DNA of 64,000 nucleotides. Source: a virus. The notes under the pieces were generated by a model. The model was not told the origin of the DNA and did no database searches. It saw only the letters and a program-made list of their open reading frames with translations. Shown piece by piece: positions 40,050 through 48,200 of this stretch. The stretch covers positions 1 through 64,000 of the IMG/VR virus record IMGVR_UViG_3300015241_000001, one strand, 5' to 3'. The translations under genes were made by a program, and so were the position numbers. How positions within the stretch are numbered: the first letter of the stretch is position 1; each line of letters begins with the position of its first letter.

Positions 40050-40086
40050 TGGTCAGTAGCCTTTCAAGTAAGTCAGGTTGCAGTTG

Positions 40087-40140
40087 AAGTTTGCTAAGGC
40101 TGAGGCTGAAGTCTTGCTGTCAGCCCCTACCTGCAAACTT
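40087..40140 (-). promoter_or_regulatory. Nested inverted repeats in an intergenic leader
   Basis: AAGTTTGC/GCAAACTT (40087-40094, 40133-40140) encloses GGCTGA/TCAGCC. One arm overlaps the stop of the gene at 40139-40375. Confidence 0.45.
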
Positions 40141-40375
40141 AGTGGCTCTTTGGCTGATTCTTCCGGTTGTCATCGATCGAATCCTGGAAGCAGATGTCGC
40201 GCTTCGGAACGAGCGGTGTCGCCGTGGTCGTCGATCCAGCCAGTTCGCCGAAGTTCACAAACGTGCCCTTGACCATGGACGGCTCGGGAACTTCCTCGCC
40301 ATAGCTTGGCTTCAGCTCGGGATCGTCTGGGATCTCGTGGCCGGCATTGATGGAGTGGTGAGAGTGGCGTGCCAT
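40139..40375 (-). CDS. Small protein, unknown
   Basis: 78 residues after AAGGAGA. Contains His-rich start (MARHSHHS) and a loop-like middle (MVKGTFVNFGELAGSTTTATPLVPKRDICFQDSIDDN). Not recognised. It sits between small genes of the capsid region. Confidence 0.5.
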   Translation of the reverse strand: MARHSHHSINAGHEIPDDPELKPSYGEEVPEPSMVKGTFVNFGELAGSTTTATPLVPKRDICFQDSIDDNRKNQPKSH

Positions 40376-40455
40376 CGGGTAGTCTCCTTAGTTTGGTTTT
40401 GGGTCCCTGGTCGAGTTATCGATCAAGAACCCGATTGTTTGACGGTTGAGGCCAG

Positions 40456-40470
40456 ATCCGAAGTTCGGAT
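40456..40470 (-). repeat. Perfect 7-bp hairpin after the 41-residue gene
   Basis: ATCCGAA and TTCGGAT around a single base, 9 bases after the stop codon. No T-run. Confidence 0.4.
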
Positions 40471-40479
40471 GCCTAAGGC

Positions 40480-40605
40480 TTAGCGCTTCTTGCGCTCCGA
40501 GGTCTTACGCTCGTGACGCTTCTCTTCACGCTTTACCTTGTGCTTCTTCTCTTCGCGCTTGTGCTCCTCACGCTTCTCTTCTTTAGCTTCATGTTCCTTG
40601 CGCAT
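40480..40605 (-). CDS. 41-residue Lys/Glu/Arg-rich protein
   Basis: ATG at 40605, TAA at 40480-40482. Almost every residue is charged (MRKEHEAKEEKREEHKREEK, then a basic end), one continuous helix. AGGAGAAA lies just upstream, which supports translation. It may bind nucleic acid or neutralise charge in the capsid. A perfect ATCCGAA-g-TTCGGAT hairpin (40456-40470) follows its stop. Confidence 0.6.
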   Translation of the reverse strand: MRKEHEAKEEKREEHKREEKKHKVKREEKRHERKTSERKKR

Positions 40606-40722
40606 CGGGTTTTTCTCCTAGAGGGTACGAACTAGCGATGGCCAAAACCACTGCTGTCATGGCTATAGCAACAGGCAGGGGAGGGTTGAGGCAATGGTTT
40701 TTAGGGTTTTTCTGAGGGAGCT

Positions 40723-40738
40723 ACATGAAGGCGTGTAA
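40723..40738. promoter_or_regulatory. Recurrent palindromic element downstream of a terminator
   Basis: ACATGAAGGCGTGTAA. Located just after the minus-strand terminator at 40768-40796, so it probably restarts transcription of the capsid genes. The minus-strand -10 would be TAGCTC; the -35 is not convincing. Plus-strand reading gives TAATTT without a target gene. Confidence 0.45.
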
Positions 40739-40767
40739 TTTAGTAGAGGAAGTCTGCTTCAAGACAC

Positions 40768-40796
40768 AAAAAAGAGGGCCTACACTCAATAGGCCC
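40768..40796 (-). terminator. Intrinsic terminator after portal-proximal genes
   Basis: GGGCCTA (40776-40782), 7-base loop, TAGGCCC (40790-40796), followed on the minus strand by TCTTTTTT. It follows the gene ending at 40871 and splits the virion block into two transcription units. Confidence 0.8.
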
Positions 40797-40870
40797 ATCG
40801 CAGAATAAACATTGGCTTCCCACAACACAGGTAGAGTAGCACACGAGCGAGCGCGTGCATGCAAGATATG

Positions 40871-41158
40871 TTATTTGCGATTTACTGAGCGGACTCCGGC
40901 TGTGCGCTGCTTGGGAATGCTTGGACCGCCAGCTTTGCGCGGTTTGGTGCCGCGGGTGGGCAGCTTTTTGGCGGGTGCGGTCACGCGCGGCGCGGTGGTG
41001 GCTGAAGTTGAGCTGTTGCGTGTTGAAGTTACACGATTGGGCAGCTTTTTGATGTTGGGCGTGGCGGCAGCCCATTCTTTGGGCATGGACTTGGGCAGGT
41101 CACCGCGAGCGGCGGCGGCGAACATGAAACGTTGCTGGGCTTTTGACTTGAATGGCAT
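40871..41158 (-). CDS. DUF3008-like small protein
   Basis: 95 residues. The start MPFKSKAQQRFMFAAAARGD followed by LPKSMPKEWAAATPNIKKLP is a well-known pattern in phage and bacterial proteins of unknown function. The family usually ends near 60 residues; the remaining Thr/Ser/Arg/Lys-rich tail is probably disordered. Directly after the portal gene. Confidence 0.75.
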   Translation of the reverse strand: MPFKSKAQQRFMFAAAARGDLPKSMPKEWAAATPNIKKLPNRVTSTRNSSTSATTAPRVTAPAKKLPTRGTKPRKAGGPSIPKQRTAGVRSVNRK

Positions 41159-41170
41159 GGTACGCCTCCG

Positions 41171-42991
41171 TTAGTGCGGTCCTTGTGGTCCTTGTTTCGC
41201 CTGCGCCGCAGCGGCATTCGCCACCATAGCCAGCTTCAGCTTGTCCAGCGCCTCTTCCTTGAGCTCTCGCTCGTTCTGGTCCATGTCCACGTTCGCATCA
41301 AGCACGCGGAACAGGTTCTTACGGCTGAGGTCGCCAGTGCGGCGAAGCACAGCTGCCATCTGGACCCTGGTTTCCTTGTCAAAGGTCAACGCAGAGCCGG
41401 GCCGGATCGAGAATTGGAATTTTCGTACTACTTCTTCAGGCCGAGTGCCGGAGTGCGTGTTCAGCATGGAGCCGTATAGAGGCTGGAAATCGCTCGGCAT
41501 GATGCCGTCCTCGCCAAGGATGGCAACGCGGTGGCCCACAGTGTAGAACTGCAGCATGTTCGACATGACGAGCTGGCCGGCTTTGGTCATGAAACGCTCT
41601 AAGGCTCGGCCCATGACCCGGACCAGGGCCGAGCGCGAGTTGTTGATGAGTTCCAGCGAATCATGCGACGGAATTTGGTCCTTGGCAGCAGCATCGTTGA
41701 TCGCAGAGCTGCCGGTAGACTTGTCCATTTCGTCCTGAATCATCTGGGCGAAGGGCATGGCCAGGCTCGGAATCTCAGGTTGCGGTCGGAACGTAGGTGC
41801 CGAGCCAGAATTCTGGTTGAATTCGAGCTTGCCTCCAGAGATCGTGGTCGAGATATTGTCCAGATCGCCGCGGGAGACGGAGTTGCGCGGCGCGATGATC
41901 GTTGGCGTCAGGCCAGCCTTGATGGTTTCGAGGAGGCCAGACATGATCCGGTTCAGGACATCCTGCGGACCGATCTGGTTGCCCATAACCGACATGCCTT
42001 CAGCGGCCCACGGTCCCTTGAGAGGCTTGAAGTCCACGTAGGGATGATGCTGGTTGTAGAAATATGGGTTGCAGGTGTCGTCCAGGACCTTTTTGCCTGC
42101 GGTCACGACGAGTCGGCCGCGAGGGTAGAGTGGTTGGCCGGGAGCGACCTTGTAGCCCCAGTTGGCCTTGGCTGGACCCATCTGAATGGTCTCGCCAGTC
42201 TCGTTCAGGCTCGGGTCAAGCATCCAGAACTGGCGCATCATCGCCATCGGATAGAGTTGTTCGGAGCCGTTGGCACCGCCGGACTTGACGCCGAGGACGC
42301 GACGCATCTGTGGCGAGAGTTTGGACCATTCAGCCGAGGAGAGCGAGCTGGGTCGCATCGGCTGAGCCAGAGCTGTGATCCCAGGCGCTTCAGGTTCAAC
42401 GTCGCGTGCCAGGTCGCCGTAGCGTCGGATCAGGGAGGCTATGCTGACTAGGTCCTTCTCGATGACGCACTCGGATTTTTCCAGGCTGCCATCGCCGCCG
42501 AGAATACTAAGCTTCATCGGATTGATCGAGATGATCTCGGTGTCGCCGTAGCCACCCTTGAGCTTGGGGTTCCACTGGACTTTGCCGAAGCCACGGGCGA
42601 GGAGTCCCATGCCCACGATGTCTTGGAGGGCTTCGGGATAGCCAGGATCGGTGGCCCAGAATTGCAGGAACTGCGTCAGCTTGGCCTGGATTGTAGAGAA
42701 GTCGTTGTGTCGGTCCCAGACCTTGATCTGAGGTTCCGGCTTGCCTTCGGTCAACAGGGATACGAGTTCCCAGTACTGCCGGAACATATGGTTTGTGACG
42801 GGGCGCGCAGAGCCATAGGCTGTAGGCCGGTTGGGCCACTGATTACCGCACAGATATTGGATGATCTTGGGAAACAACTTCAAGGCAGGCGACTGCGAAG
42901 TCTCTTCTTCGGCCTGGCGGACTGCTAGCTCTGTCCAGGCAATCACTTCGGCTTCGAGTTTGGCTGGCGGTATCGTGCTGAACTTTGGCAT
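41171..42991 (-). CDS. Portal protein
   Basis: 606 residues, the right size for a portal of a short-tailed phage. Supporting patterns: N-terminal part with helical wing (YGSARPVTNHMFRQYWELVSLLTEGKPEPQIKVWDRH), a middle (VDFKPLKGPWAAEGMSVMGNQIGPQDVLNRIMSGLLETIKAGLTPTIIAPRNSVSRGDLDN, allowing for gaps) with the usual P-loop-free stem region, a helical stalk (AMPFAQMIQDEMDKSTGSSAINDAAAKDQIPSHDSLELINNSRSALVRVMGRALERFMTKAGQLV, allowing for gaps). Located with terminase on the other strand 14 kb away. No frameshift visible. Confidence 0.8.
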   Translation of the reverse strand: MPKFSTIPPAKLEAEVIAWTELAVRQAEEETSQSPALKLFPKIIQYLCGNQWPNRPTAYGSARPVTNHMFRQYWELVSLLTEGKPEPQIKVWDRHNDFSTIQAKLTQFLQFWATDPGYPEALQDIVGMGLLARGFGKVQWNPKLKGGYGDTEIISINPMKLSILGGDGSLEKSECVIEKDLVSIASLIRRYGDLARDVEPEAPGITALAQPMRPSSLSSAEWSKLSPQMRRVLGVKSGGANGSEQLYPMAMMRQFWMLDPSLNETGETIQMGPAKANWGYKVAPGQPLYPRGRLVVTAGKKVLDDTCNPYFYNQHHPYVDFKPLKGPWAAEGMSVMGNQIGPQDVLNRIMSGLLETIKAGLTPTIIAPRNSVSRGDLDNISTTISGGKLEFNQNSGSAPTFRPQPEIPSLAMPFAQMIQDEMDKSTGSSAINDAAAKDQIPSHDSLELINNSRSALVRVMGRALERFMTKAGQLVMSNMLQFYTVGHRVAILGEDGIMPSDFQPLYGSMLNTHSGTRPEEVVRKFQFSIRPGSALTFDKETRVQMAAVLRRTGDLSRKNLFRVLDANVDMDQNERELKEEALDKLKLAMVANAAAAQAKQGPQGPH

Positions 42992-43093
42992 GCTGTCGCA
43001 GATCCTGTTGAAGCTTCAGAGGTAGAGTCGCATGGCGGTGCGGTGCACGGCAAGGTTTTTAGCCGGAAGTTTTTGGCTGGCTGCCGAGTAGTC

Positions 43094-43855
43094 CTACCTG
43101 CGGCTCAGATCCTGAGGCTTGGCGATGTGTGCGATTGGCGATACAGCGCCTGCAGGGAGCGGCTTCGGCCGAGGCGGCGGTGGCTGGTTGGAGGCAGCCT
43201 GCGGCTGTTGGTGGTAGTACTCAGGATCGTCAGGGTCGATGATCTGGGGAAACTGGGTTTGCGGTGGCAGAGCGAGTGAGTCGGGGTCAATCGCAGGCTG
43301 CTGGCTGCCCGTACCAAGTAAGGCACTCAGAGCGCCAAGGCCGTTGGTGGCCTGCTGTCCGCCACCAAGTGCGCCGATGAGTTTCAGGACTGGTTCCAGG
43401 ACCTTTTGCTGCATGCGCGCTTCGTCCAGGGACTTTTTGACTTCGATATAGGCTTTGGCTAGGCCCACGATATCGCGTCCCTTGGTAATCGTCATGTTCA
43501 GTTCTTTGCTCAGGTCGGCGAGCTCACGCGCATACTGGCCTTCGAGGAGGACGGTATCGTCATCGACGAGCGCGTGAAAGAGGGCACAGAGGGTTGTTTG
43601 GAGGTTCACTGGGAATTTCGATTGGAGGGTAGCGAGGTCGCTGGGGTAGATCCACATCGGCTGCGCTATGGTGTTCGGGGGCTGCTTCTCGGCCATAACC
43701 ATCTGCTGCATGCGTGGCTTGCGGGCCATCAGGGTCTGGTACTCCCACTGATGCTTGTTGACCTGGCAGAACATGCCTTTTTGCTCGTTGATGATCAGCG
43801 AATCGATGCCTTGACGGTCGCATGCTGGACAATATATGCCTGTGTGCTTGGACAT
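43094..43855 (-). CDS. Protein with N-terminal Zn-ribbon, unknown
   Basis: 253 residues. CPACDRQG ... MFCQVNKHQW at residues 9-36 suggests a Zn-ribbon. The middle is helical (LADLSKELNMTITKGRDIVGLAKAYIEVKKSLDEARMQQKVLEPVLKLIG, allowing for gaps) and the end Pro/Gln-rich. It precedes the portal gene, so may be packaging-related. The recurrent element lies 14 bases upstream together with a GAGGAA ribosome site. Confidence 0.55.
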   Translation of the reverse strand: MSKHTGIYCPACDRQGIDSLIINEQKGMFCQVNKHQWEYQTLMARKPRMQQMVMAEKQPPNTIAQPMWIYPSDLATLQSKFPVNLQTTLCALFHALVDDDTVLLEGQYARELADLSKELNMTITKGRDIVGLAKAYIEVKKSLDEARMQQKVLEPVLKLIGALGGGQQATNGLGALSALLGTGSQQPAIDPDSLALPPQTQFPQIIDPDDPEYYHQQPQAASNQPPPPRPKPLPAGAVSPIAHIAKPQDLSRR

Positions 43856-43868
43856 GTGGTTCCTCAGC

Positions 43869-43885
43869 TACACGTTATCATGTAA
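43869..43885. promoter_or_regulatory. Recurrent palindromic element in front of the portal operon
   Basis: TACACGTTATCATGTAA. The minus strand reads TTACATGATAACGTGTAGC, with TAGCTG as a possible -10 and 14 bases to the ATG at 43855. No good -35. Confidence 0.45.
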
Positions 43886-43906
43886 AGCCGGGTGAGGGAA
43901 GCAGGT

Positions 43907-44113
43907 TCAGCGCAGCAGGATCGTACCGTGACCAAGGCCGCCTGTCAGCAACTCGATCAAGGCTACGAGAAAAGTCACAGCTACGATCAGGCGTACGATC
44001 CAGACGAACTGAGGCGGGATCGGAATCAAGCTGACGATGTAACTGATGATGCCGAAGATGATGAACAGGATCAGGAGCGAGATCAGAAAGCTGAGCATGG
44101 CTAGAAACCTCAT
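43907..44113 (-). CDS. Small membrane protein (Thivi_2564-like)
   Basis: 68 residues, two membrane segments (LISLLILFIIFGIISYIVSL; FVWIVRLIVAVTFLVALIELL) joined by IPIPPQ. This loop and the second segment match a small bacterial membrane family of unknown function (Thivi_2564 type). In phages similar proteins are sometimes holin-like. It is the first gene of the minus-strand block and faces the plus-strand operon across the strongest promoter. Confidence 0.6.
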   Translation of the reverse strand: MRFLAMLSFLISLLILFIIFGIISYIVSLIPIPPQFVWIVRLIVAVTFLVALIELLTGGLGHGTILLR

Positions 44114-44150
44114 ATGGGTCGGATGCAGCGTGCGGAAGCTGGGTTGGTTA

Positions 44151-44179
44151 TTGACATGTTACATGAATCGATGTAAAGT
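44151..44179 (+). promoter_or_regulatory. Best copy of promoter plus operator, driving the plus-strand operon
   Basis: TTGACA (44151-44156), exactly 17 bases, TAAAGT (44174-44179). The spacer and -10 hold TTACATGAATCGATGTAA (44159-44176), arms TTACAT/ATGTAA. The ATG is 6 bases after the -10. Confidence 0.85.
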
Positions 44180-44185
44180 CGTGGC

Positions 44186-44572
44186 ATGTTGAAGCCTTCT
44201 AAGTCCGATGAAGTCCACCCAGAAGTGCAGCATATGGTCGATCTGCACCGCAGGATGTCGTTGTTGGGCGCAGATGTTGATCGCAGCCGGCATGACAACA
44301 CGCAGCATCTGGAAGATATCAAGGAAATTGTGTTGACGATTCAGGAGTGGCAGAGGAAGCAGACTTGGTGGGCGGTGGGCACGGTGTTGGCGTTTGGCGT
44401 TGGGCTATCGCCAGCGTGGGCTAGAGAGGTGGAGATCGCTTTTGGTGGGACTGTACTTGGGACAGGACTTCTGATATGGATCCTTATCGCGGCGGTAGAT
44501 TTTATCAAGGATGCCGTGCAACACCGCAAGGAACGTAGGGCGGCAGAGCCCGGAAAGGCAGGTCAGCCATGA
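44186..44572 (+). CDS. Two-segment membrane protein with helical cytoplasmic part, leaderless
   Basis: 128 residues. Residues 15-58 are a charged helix (LLGADVDRSRHDNTQHLEDIKEIVLTIQEWQRKQ), then two hydrophobic segments (WWAVGTVLAFGVGLSPAWA and GTVLGTGLLIWILIAAVDFI). XhlA-like or holin-like topology; no proof. No ribosome site in front, and 6 bases between -10 and ATG predict a leaderless message. The next gene starts in its stop (4-base overlap). Confidence 0.7.
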   Translation: MLKPSKSDEVHPEVQHMVDLHRRMSLLGADVDRSRHDNTQHLEDIKEIVLTIQEWQRKQTWWAVGTVLAFGVGLSPAWAREVEIAFGGTVLGTGLLIWILIAAVDFIKDAVQHRKERRAAEPGKAGQP

Positions 44573-45063
44573 TGTTTTTTAAGGTTCCGATGGTAGATGG
44601 TGGCAAGGTGGATGATGAGTGGGAGTTTGGCGAGACCAATGGGTCAGACGGTGATCTGGAGGAAGTCAGGAGCTTCTGGGGCTTACTGTGCAACTGGGTT
44701 GTGGCTGGATCGATTTTAGTCGGCGCTGCTGCAGCAGTTTGGACGTTTGTACTGAAACCAATACCAAACTGCACGATCATAGTCTCCGCTACGGGGTATC
44801 GCCAGGAGTATGTGTGGATTGGCCAAGGCAGTCGAGAGTGCGGTCGAGTCTGGCACAACACCAATGATGCGATTTGGCATGCACGGCTTAGTTTTCCCCG
44901 GCAGGATCGAGAGTTTACGAGTATCGGCAAGACTTTCCTATATATGAACAGTCACTGCACGCCACAGGGGCCTTACAGGGTACAGATGCGCGACGACGGC
45001 AGCCATCCTGAAGTGGTCTGGGATTTTGCTGGAGACAAGGTTCATCCGCGGGCGGATAAGTAG
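44569..45063 (+). CDS. Membrane-anchored protein, unknown
   Basis: 164 residues. One membrane segment near 40-65 (LCNWVVAGSILVGAAAAVWTFVLK), preceded by an acidic stretch, followed by a periplasmic-type domain with Cys pairs (NCTIIVSATGYRQEYVWIGQGSRECGRVW ... HCTPQGPYRVQM). Type II orientation, probably facing the periplasm. Function unknown. Confidence 0.6.
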   Translation: MMFFKVPMVDGGKVDDEWEFGETNGSDGDLEEVRSFWGLLCNWVVAGSILVGAAAAVWTFVLKPIPNCTIIVSATGYRQEYVWIGQGSRECGRVWHNTNDAIWHARLSFPRQDREFTSIGKTFLYMNSHCTPQGPYRVQMRDDGSHPEVVWDFAGDKVHPRADK

Positions 45064-45237
45064 ATGAAGCGCTGGCTGCGTTGGGCAAAGGCGTTGGTGG
45101 GTGATATCAAGTTCGCCTGGCGCTATCGAGGCTATCAGATTTATGTGGAGCATTTTCCAGTCAGTGCGTGGGTGTTGAGGACTTATATCAGACGTCATGG
45201 AGAGGTTGATTGGTATGCGATACGGAAAGAAAAGTAA
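45064..45237 (+). CDS. 57-residue basic aromatic protein
   Basis: ATG directly after the TAG of the previous gene (45061-45063). Product MKRWLRWAKALVGDIKFAWR and on to YAIRKEK: rich in Trp, Arg and Tyr, amphipathic. Membrane-surface binding is possible. Its 3' end overlaps the next gene by 23 bases. Confidence 0.55.
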   Translation: MKRWLRWAKALVGDIKFAWRYRGYQIYVEHFPVSAWVLRTYIRRHGEVDWYAIRKEK

Positions 45238-46078
45238 GGCTGCTGAGGCTGCTGAGGCTCTGGAGTTGGAGAAGACTCGGCTTAGCGATAATGCCGCTGC
45301 GGCTGAACATGCACGGTTGATAGAGAAGGATGTACTGAACTTCGCCAAGGCCAAGTCTAGCGGCGTGATTGAGTATTGGACTGAAGCTGAGCTCAAGGCG
45401 ATTGAGATGGCTTTGCACGATCTGCGACAAGCGCATCGGTACGGTATTGAGGAGAAGGTTGAAGTCAAGCCGAGGCCGGAGCGCGAGCCGGTATTCGCGC
45501 ATGCATCAGAAGTCGGGTCATGGCCAGCGGACTTCGGCGATCACTGTCCAGCGTGTGTGCTAGGCCAGAGTGCTGAGAAGGGCGAAGGCACGCATTTAGA
45601 GGGAACTATTGAGCATCCTGATGTGCCTGATGCTTTAGCCGATCTGAATCCTAGACCGTCATGGTGGACCGAGAATGTTGCTGCTCAAGCTGAAGTTGCG
45701 GCGGCTGCACAGAAAGCTCGTGCGCAGGCTGTTCGTCCTTTGACTGACTCCAAGATGAATGTGGTCTACAGCCAGATTCGTAATGCGGTTGAAGAGTACA
45801 TGGAGAATCAGAAGATGATTGAGATGTTGTCAGGGGTTGGATCCGGTCAGACTGGTGCCGTAGGTCGCGCGAAGTCCGTAGCCGATCTCACCGATCATGG
45901 CAACCCCTGGAGGGAAGCTGATGAGCTGCGCGCTGAGGTGCAGAAGCTCAAGCAGGAGCTGATGAACGCAAAGTCTGTGTCCGCAGCTCGGCAAGCTGAT
46001 ATCGACTACATGGCAGTCGAGCTGACTAGGCTGACGAATATGCTGAAAGCACCGAAGGCATTGCTAAGGGAGAGTTGA
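45215..46078 (+). CDS. Charged helical protein with central Cys pair, unknown
   Basis: 287 residues from the ATG at 45215, which has GGAGAGG at 9 bases; an ATG at 45197 lacks one. Strongly helical at both ends (KKSKAAEAAEALELEKTRLSDNAAAAEHARLIEKD and ELRAEVQKLKQELMNAK, allowing for gaps). A middle with DHCPACVLGQ may bind metal. Not recognised. Confidence 0.6.
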   Translation: MRYGKKSKAAEAAEALELEKTRLSDNAAAAEHARLIEKDVLNFAKAKSSGVIEYWTEAELKAIEMALHDLRQAHRYGIEEKVEVKPRPEREPVFAHASEVGSWPADFGDHCPACVLGQSAEKGEGTHLEGTIEHPDVPDALADLNPRPSWWTENVAAQAEVAAAAQKARAQAVRPLTDSKMNVVYSQIRNAVEEYMENQKMIEMLSGVGSGQTGAVGRAKSVADLTDHGNPWREADELRAEVQKLKQELMNAKSVSAARQADIDYMAVELTRLTNMLKAPKALLRES

Positions 46079-46079
46079 C

Positions 46080-47021
46080 ATGATGTTGATAGTTGCAGGT
46101 TTAGTAGCTGGGATGTTGATGCAGGTCAAGGCAAGCTCAGATCAGATAACGCTTGCTGAAGCCAAGGCCGCAGGGAACGTGATCTATTACGTAAACTGTG
46201 CGACGAACGAGGTGCTGCCGAAGGGCAAGACGTCGGAGTGTTGGTTTGCCAATGACGGTACGGTAGCAGTGCCTGCGCCAGGCTATGTTGCTACACCATT
46301 CTTCGGCGGAGTTGCCGACCGCCGGATCATAGGCGCTGAGGATAAGTCGACTCCTATCATCATCGAAGGCGGCAGCTATGGCGGCATGCCGATCACGGTG
46401 CCGAAGGGCAGTTATGTTGTGGTGATCACGCCGCCGTCGTCTCAGTCTAAGATCAAGGTGGCTCCAGCTCCTGAGCCGAAGCTGCATGACTGGAACGGCC
46501 AGCAGTGGCAGGATCACGGCATGCCGAACTGTCTCAATCCAGATTTCAAGAATGGCGGCAATCAGCCTTGCGTCACGTATGGGCCTGGTCAGGAGCAAGG
46601 TGGTTTCATTGATCATGGCTATAGCACTTGCGTTTACCTGACCGGCAAGTCTGATCCTTGCATACCGATGGGCGTTGGTGGAGCGCCGCCGCCGCCGCCG
46701 CCGCAGATTCCAACAGCTACGATTATGGTCACCGCCGACAAGGCTAAGTCGCTGCTGACAGTGGCTGTGGCGTGCCCAGCGGGCTACATAGTCAAGATGC
46801 CGTTGCTCAAGGAAACGCCGTCGGACAAGAACGTTGCTGAGAGTTTAGAGGCTATGTTCGGCTCGACGTGCTCGAACTCAGGAGGTGTGCGCGCGGGCGA
46901 AGTGACACCAACGATCACATACACGTTGGATCTGTGGAAGACCGCGCTGGAGTGGTCGAATCAGCATTGGATCGATATGAATCTGAGCGGTAGTGGCAAG
47001 CCTAAGCAGAAGGAGAAGTGA
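46080..47021 (+). CDS. Secreted/periplasmic protein, unknown
   Basis: 313 residues. A hydrophobic start (MMLIVAGLVAGMLMQVKASS) looks like a signal peptide or anchor. Contains a Cys-bearing domain (YYVNCATNEVLPKGKTSECWFANDG), an Asp/His-rich part (WNGQQWQDHGMPNCLNPDFKNGGNQPC), a polyproline linker (GAPPPPPPQIP) and a C-terminal domain with Cys (VAVACPAGYIVKM). Probably exported; could act on the cell surface, for example superinfection exclusion. That is inference. Confidence 0.55.
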   Translation: MMLIVAGLVAGMLMQVKASSDQITLAEAKAAGNVIYYVNCATNEVLPKGKTSECWFANDGTVAVPAPGYVATPFFGGVADRRIIGAEDKSTPIIIEGGSYGGMPITVPKGSYVVVITPPSSQSKIKVAPAPEPKLHDWNGQQWQDHGMPNCLNPDFKNGGNQPCVTYGPGQEQGGFIDHGYSTCVYLTGKSDPCIPMGVGGAPPPPPPQIPTATIMVTADKAKSLLTVAVACPAGYIVKMPLLKETPSDKNVAESLEAMFGSTCSNSGGVRAGEVTPTITYTLDLWKTALEWSNQHWIDMNLSGSGKPKQKEK

Positions 47022-47026
47022 TCGCA

Positions 47027-47119
47027 ATGTTGCAGCGAGTCGTATGGTTGTTGTTCGGTAAGCCGGGCCAGTTATCAGGCAGTAGGTATGAAGCGTTGAA
47101 AGGGTTAGTTCGACAATAA
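47027..47119 (+). CDS. 30-residue protein
   Basis: MLQRVVWLLFGKPGQLSGSR ... LVRQ with GGAGA upstream; its TAA overlaps the next ATG by one base (TAATG). The N-terminal stretch is amphipathic. Short, so only tentatively real; the tight coupling supports it. Confidence 0.45.
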   Translation: MLQRVVWLLFGKPGQLSGSRYEALKGLVRQ

Positions 47120-47496
47120 TGGATATACATCAAATCCCGACGGAGTTTCCTGTGGTGCTGGACAGGAGTGTTTGGGTTCCTGTTAGGGTACGTCCTATAA
47201 GCGGCGCGCTAGAAGTCGGCAGCTATAACTATGCGGATCCGCTGCGATCCGGCTACGAAGTCAGCGCTATTCCTTTTGAGCTGATTCTGTACACGAGTCC
47301 GCACAGAATCGCTGGGCTGTGGGTGCAGGATAAGTGCAACACGATATATAGGACGGACAGCACGATAGCGGACACGTTCTTCCATGCAGGTTATCTATGT
47401 GGCTCGTGCAAGCAGGTTTTTATGTTGCGTGAGGGAGTAACGATCCGAGAGAGCATGAACCATAATTGTCTTGACCGGTTACACGGAACCGTGTAA
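47119..47496 (+). CDS. Small protein with CxxC, unknown
   Basis: 125 residues, beta-rich N-terminal half (VPVRVRPISGALEVGSYNYADPLRSGYEVSAIPFELILYTS) and a late CGSCKQVFML with further Cys and His (MNHNCLDRLH). Its stop codon TAA (47494-47496) is also the first three bases of the next gene's -10, and its last codons lie in the palindromic operator. Confidence 0.6.
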   Translation: MDIHQIPTEFPVVLDRSVWVPVRVRPISGALEVGSYNYADPLRSGYEVSAIPFELILYTSPHRIAGLWVQDKCNTIYRTDSTIADTFFHAGYLCGSCKQVFMLREGVTIRESMNHNCLDRLHGTV

Positions 47497-47499
47497 ATT
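47471..47499 (+). promoter_or_regulatory. Promoter with perfect palindromic operator
   Basis: TTGACC (47471-47476), 17 bases, TAAATT (47494-47499). The operator TTACACGGAACCGTGTAA (47479-47496) has perfect 8-bp arms. The ATG is 6 bases after the -10. Confidence 0.85.
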
Positions 47500-47505
47500 T
47501 CAGTT

Positions 47506-47913
47506 ATGTTCAGGTTTCTTCTATATCGGCTTACTCCACCGATGGCCGTGCAGTCATTGTTTACGTTGCTACGGCATCCGACGCCGACGTACTGGAAGCG
47601 ATATTTCAAGCTGCCAAGTGAGCCTCGCACATGGTCGTGGAAAGTATTTGGAGGCTGGCGTGAGCCTTACGATAGTGTTGATTTACGCGGCACAGTAACC
47701 GGCCGTCGATCTGATGATGATGAATATTTTTACATGGGCGGCACGATCCATAATCTAGAGATTGCTTGCAGGTCACGCCTAGCTGCAGAGGATTACAAGA
47801 ACAATATGAGATCTGAACTGGAGAAGTGCCTGGATGAATATATAGCTCCCAGATGCAGATGCAAGTACAACTGGCATTACAAATGTGAGTTGCATGAAAC
47901 TTGGAGGAACTAG
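47506..47913 (+). CDS. Leaderless gene, unknown product
   Basis: 135 residues. Positive start (MFRFLLYRLTPPMAVQSLF), aromatic middle (WKRYFKLPSEPRTWSWKVFGGW), helical charged end with Cys-rich tail (CRCKYNWHYKCELHETW), possibly metal-binding. No ribosome site; 6 bases from -10 to ATG. Regulated by the best palindrome in the window. Not recognised. Confidence 0.6.
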   Translation: MFRFLLYRLTPPMAVQSLFTLLRHPTPTYWKRYFKLPSEPRTWSWKVFGGWREPYDSVDLRGTVTGRRSDDDEYFYMGGTIHNLEIACRSRLAAEDYKNNMRSELEKCLDEYIAPRCRCKYNWHYKCELHETWRN

Positions 47914-47919
47914 ATTCAG

Positions 47920-48189
47920 ATGCTGACCTTGACCTATCTTAGTGACCCGGCTGAACTCAAAGAAGCTAGACTGCTGTCGAATTTACTCGCTGCACTGTCT
48001 GTAGGCCAGGAGCTGCAGTTTCCAGTAGCTGTGGACGAGAAGACGATCGAGTATGTGCATATGCTGCTGCGAGGCTGGGGTGACAACAGAGTGTGGAAGT
48101 TCGAGCGCGAAGTAGTGGTCAGACGCTGGTGGGTGTTCAAGTGGGATTCGCTCACGGAGAATGTGTTAGCAATTCAACGAGTAAGGTAG
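47920..48189 (+). CDS. Small protein, unknown
   Basis: 89 residues. LLSNLLAALSVGQELQFPVAVDEKTIEYVHMLLRGW then a basic/aromatic end (FEREVVVRRWWVFKWDS). GGAGG overlaps the preceding stop (tggaggaac), giving coupling. Not recognised. Confidence 0.55.
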   Translation: MLTLTYLSDPAELKEARLLSNLLAALSVGQELQFPVAVDEKTIEYVHMLLRGWGDNRVWKFEREVVVRRWWVFKWDSLTENVLAIQRVR

Positions 48190-48200
48190 AAAGGTCAGTC

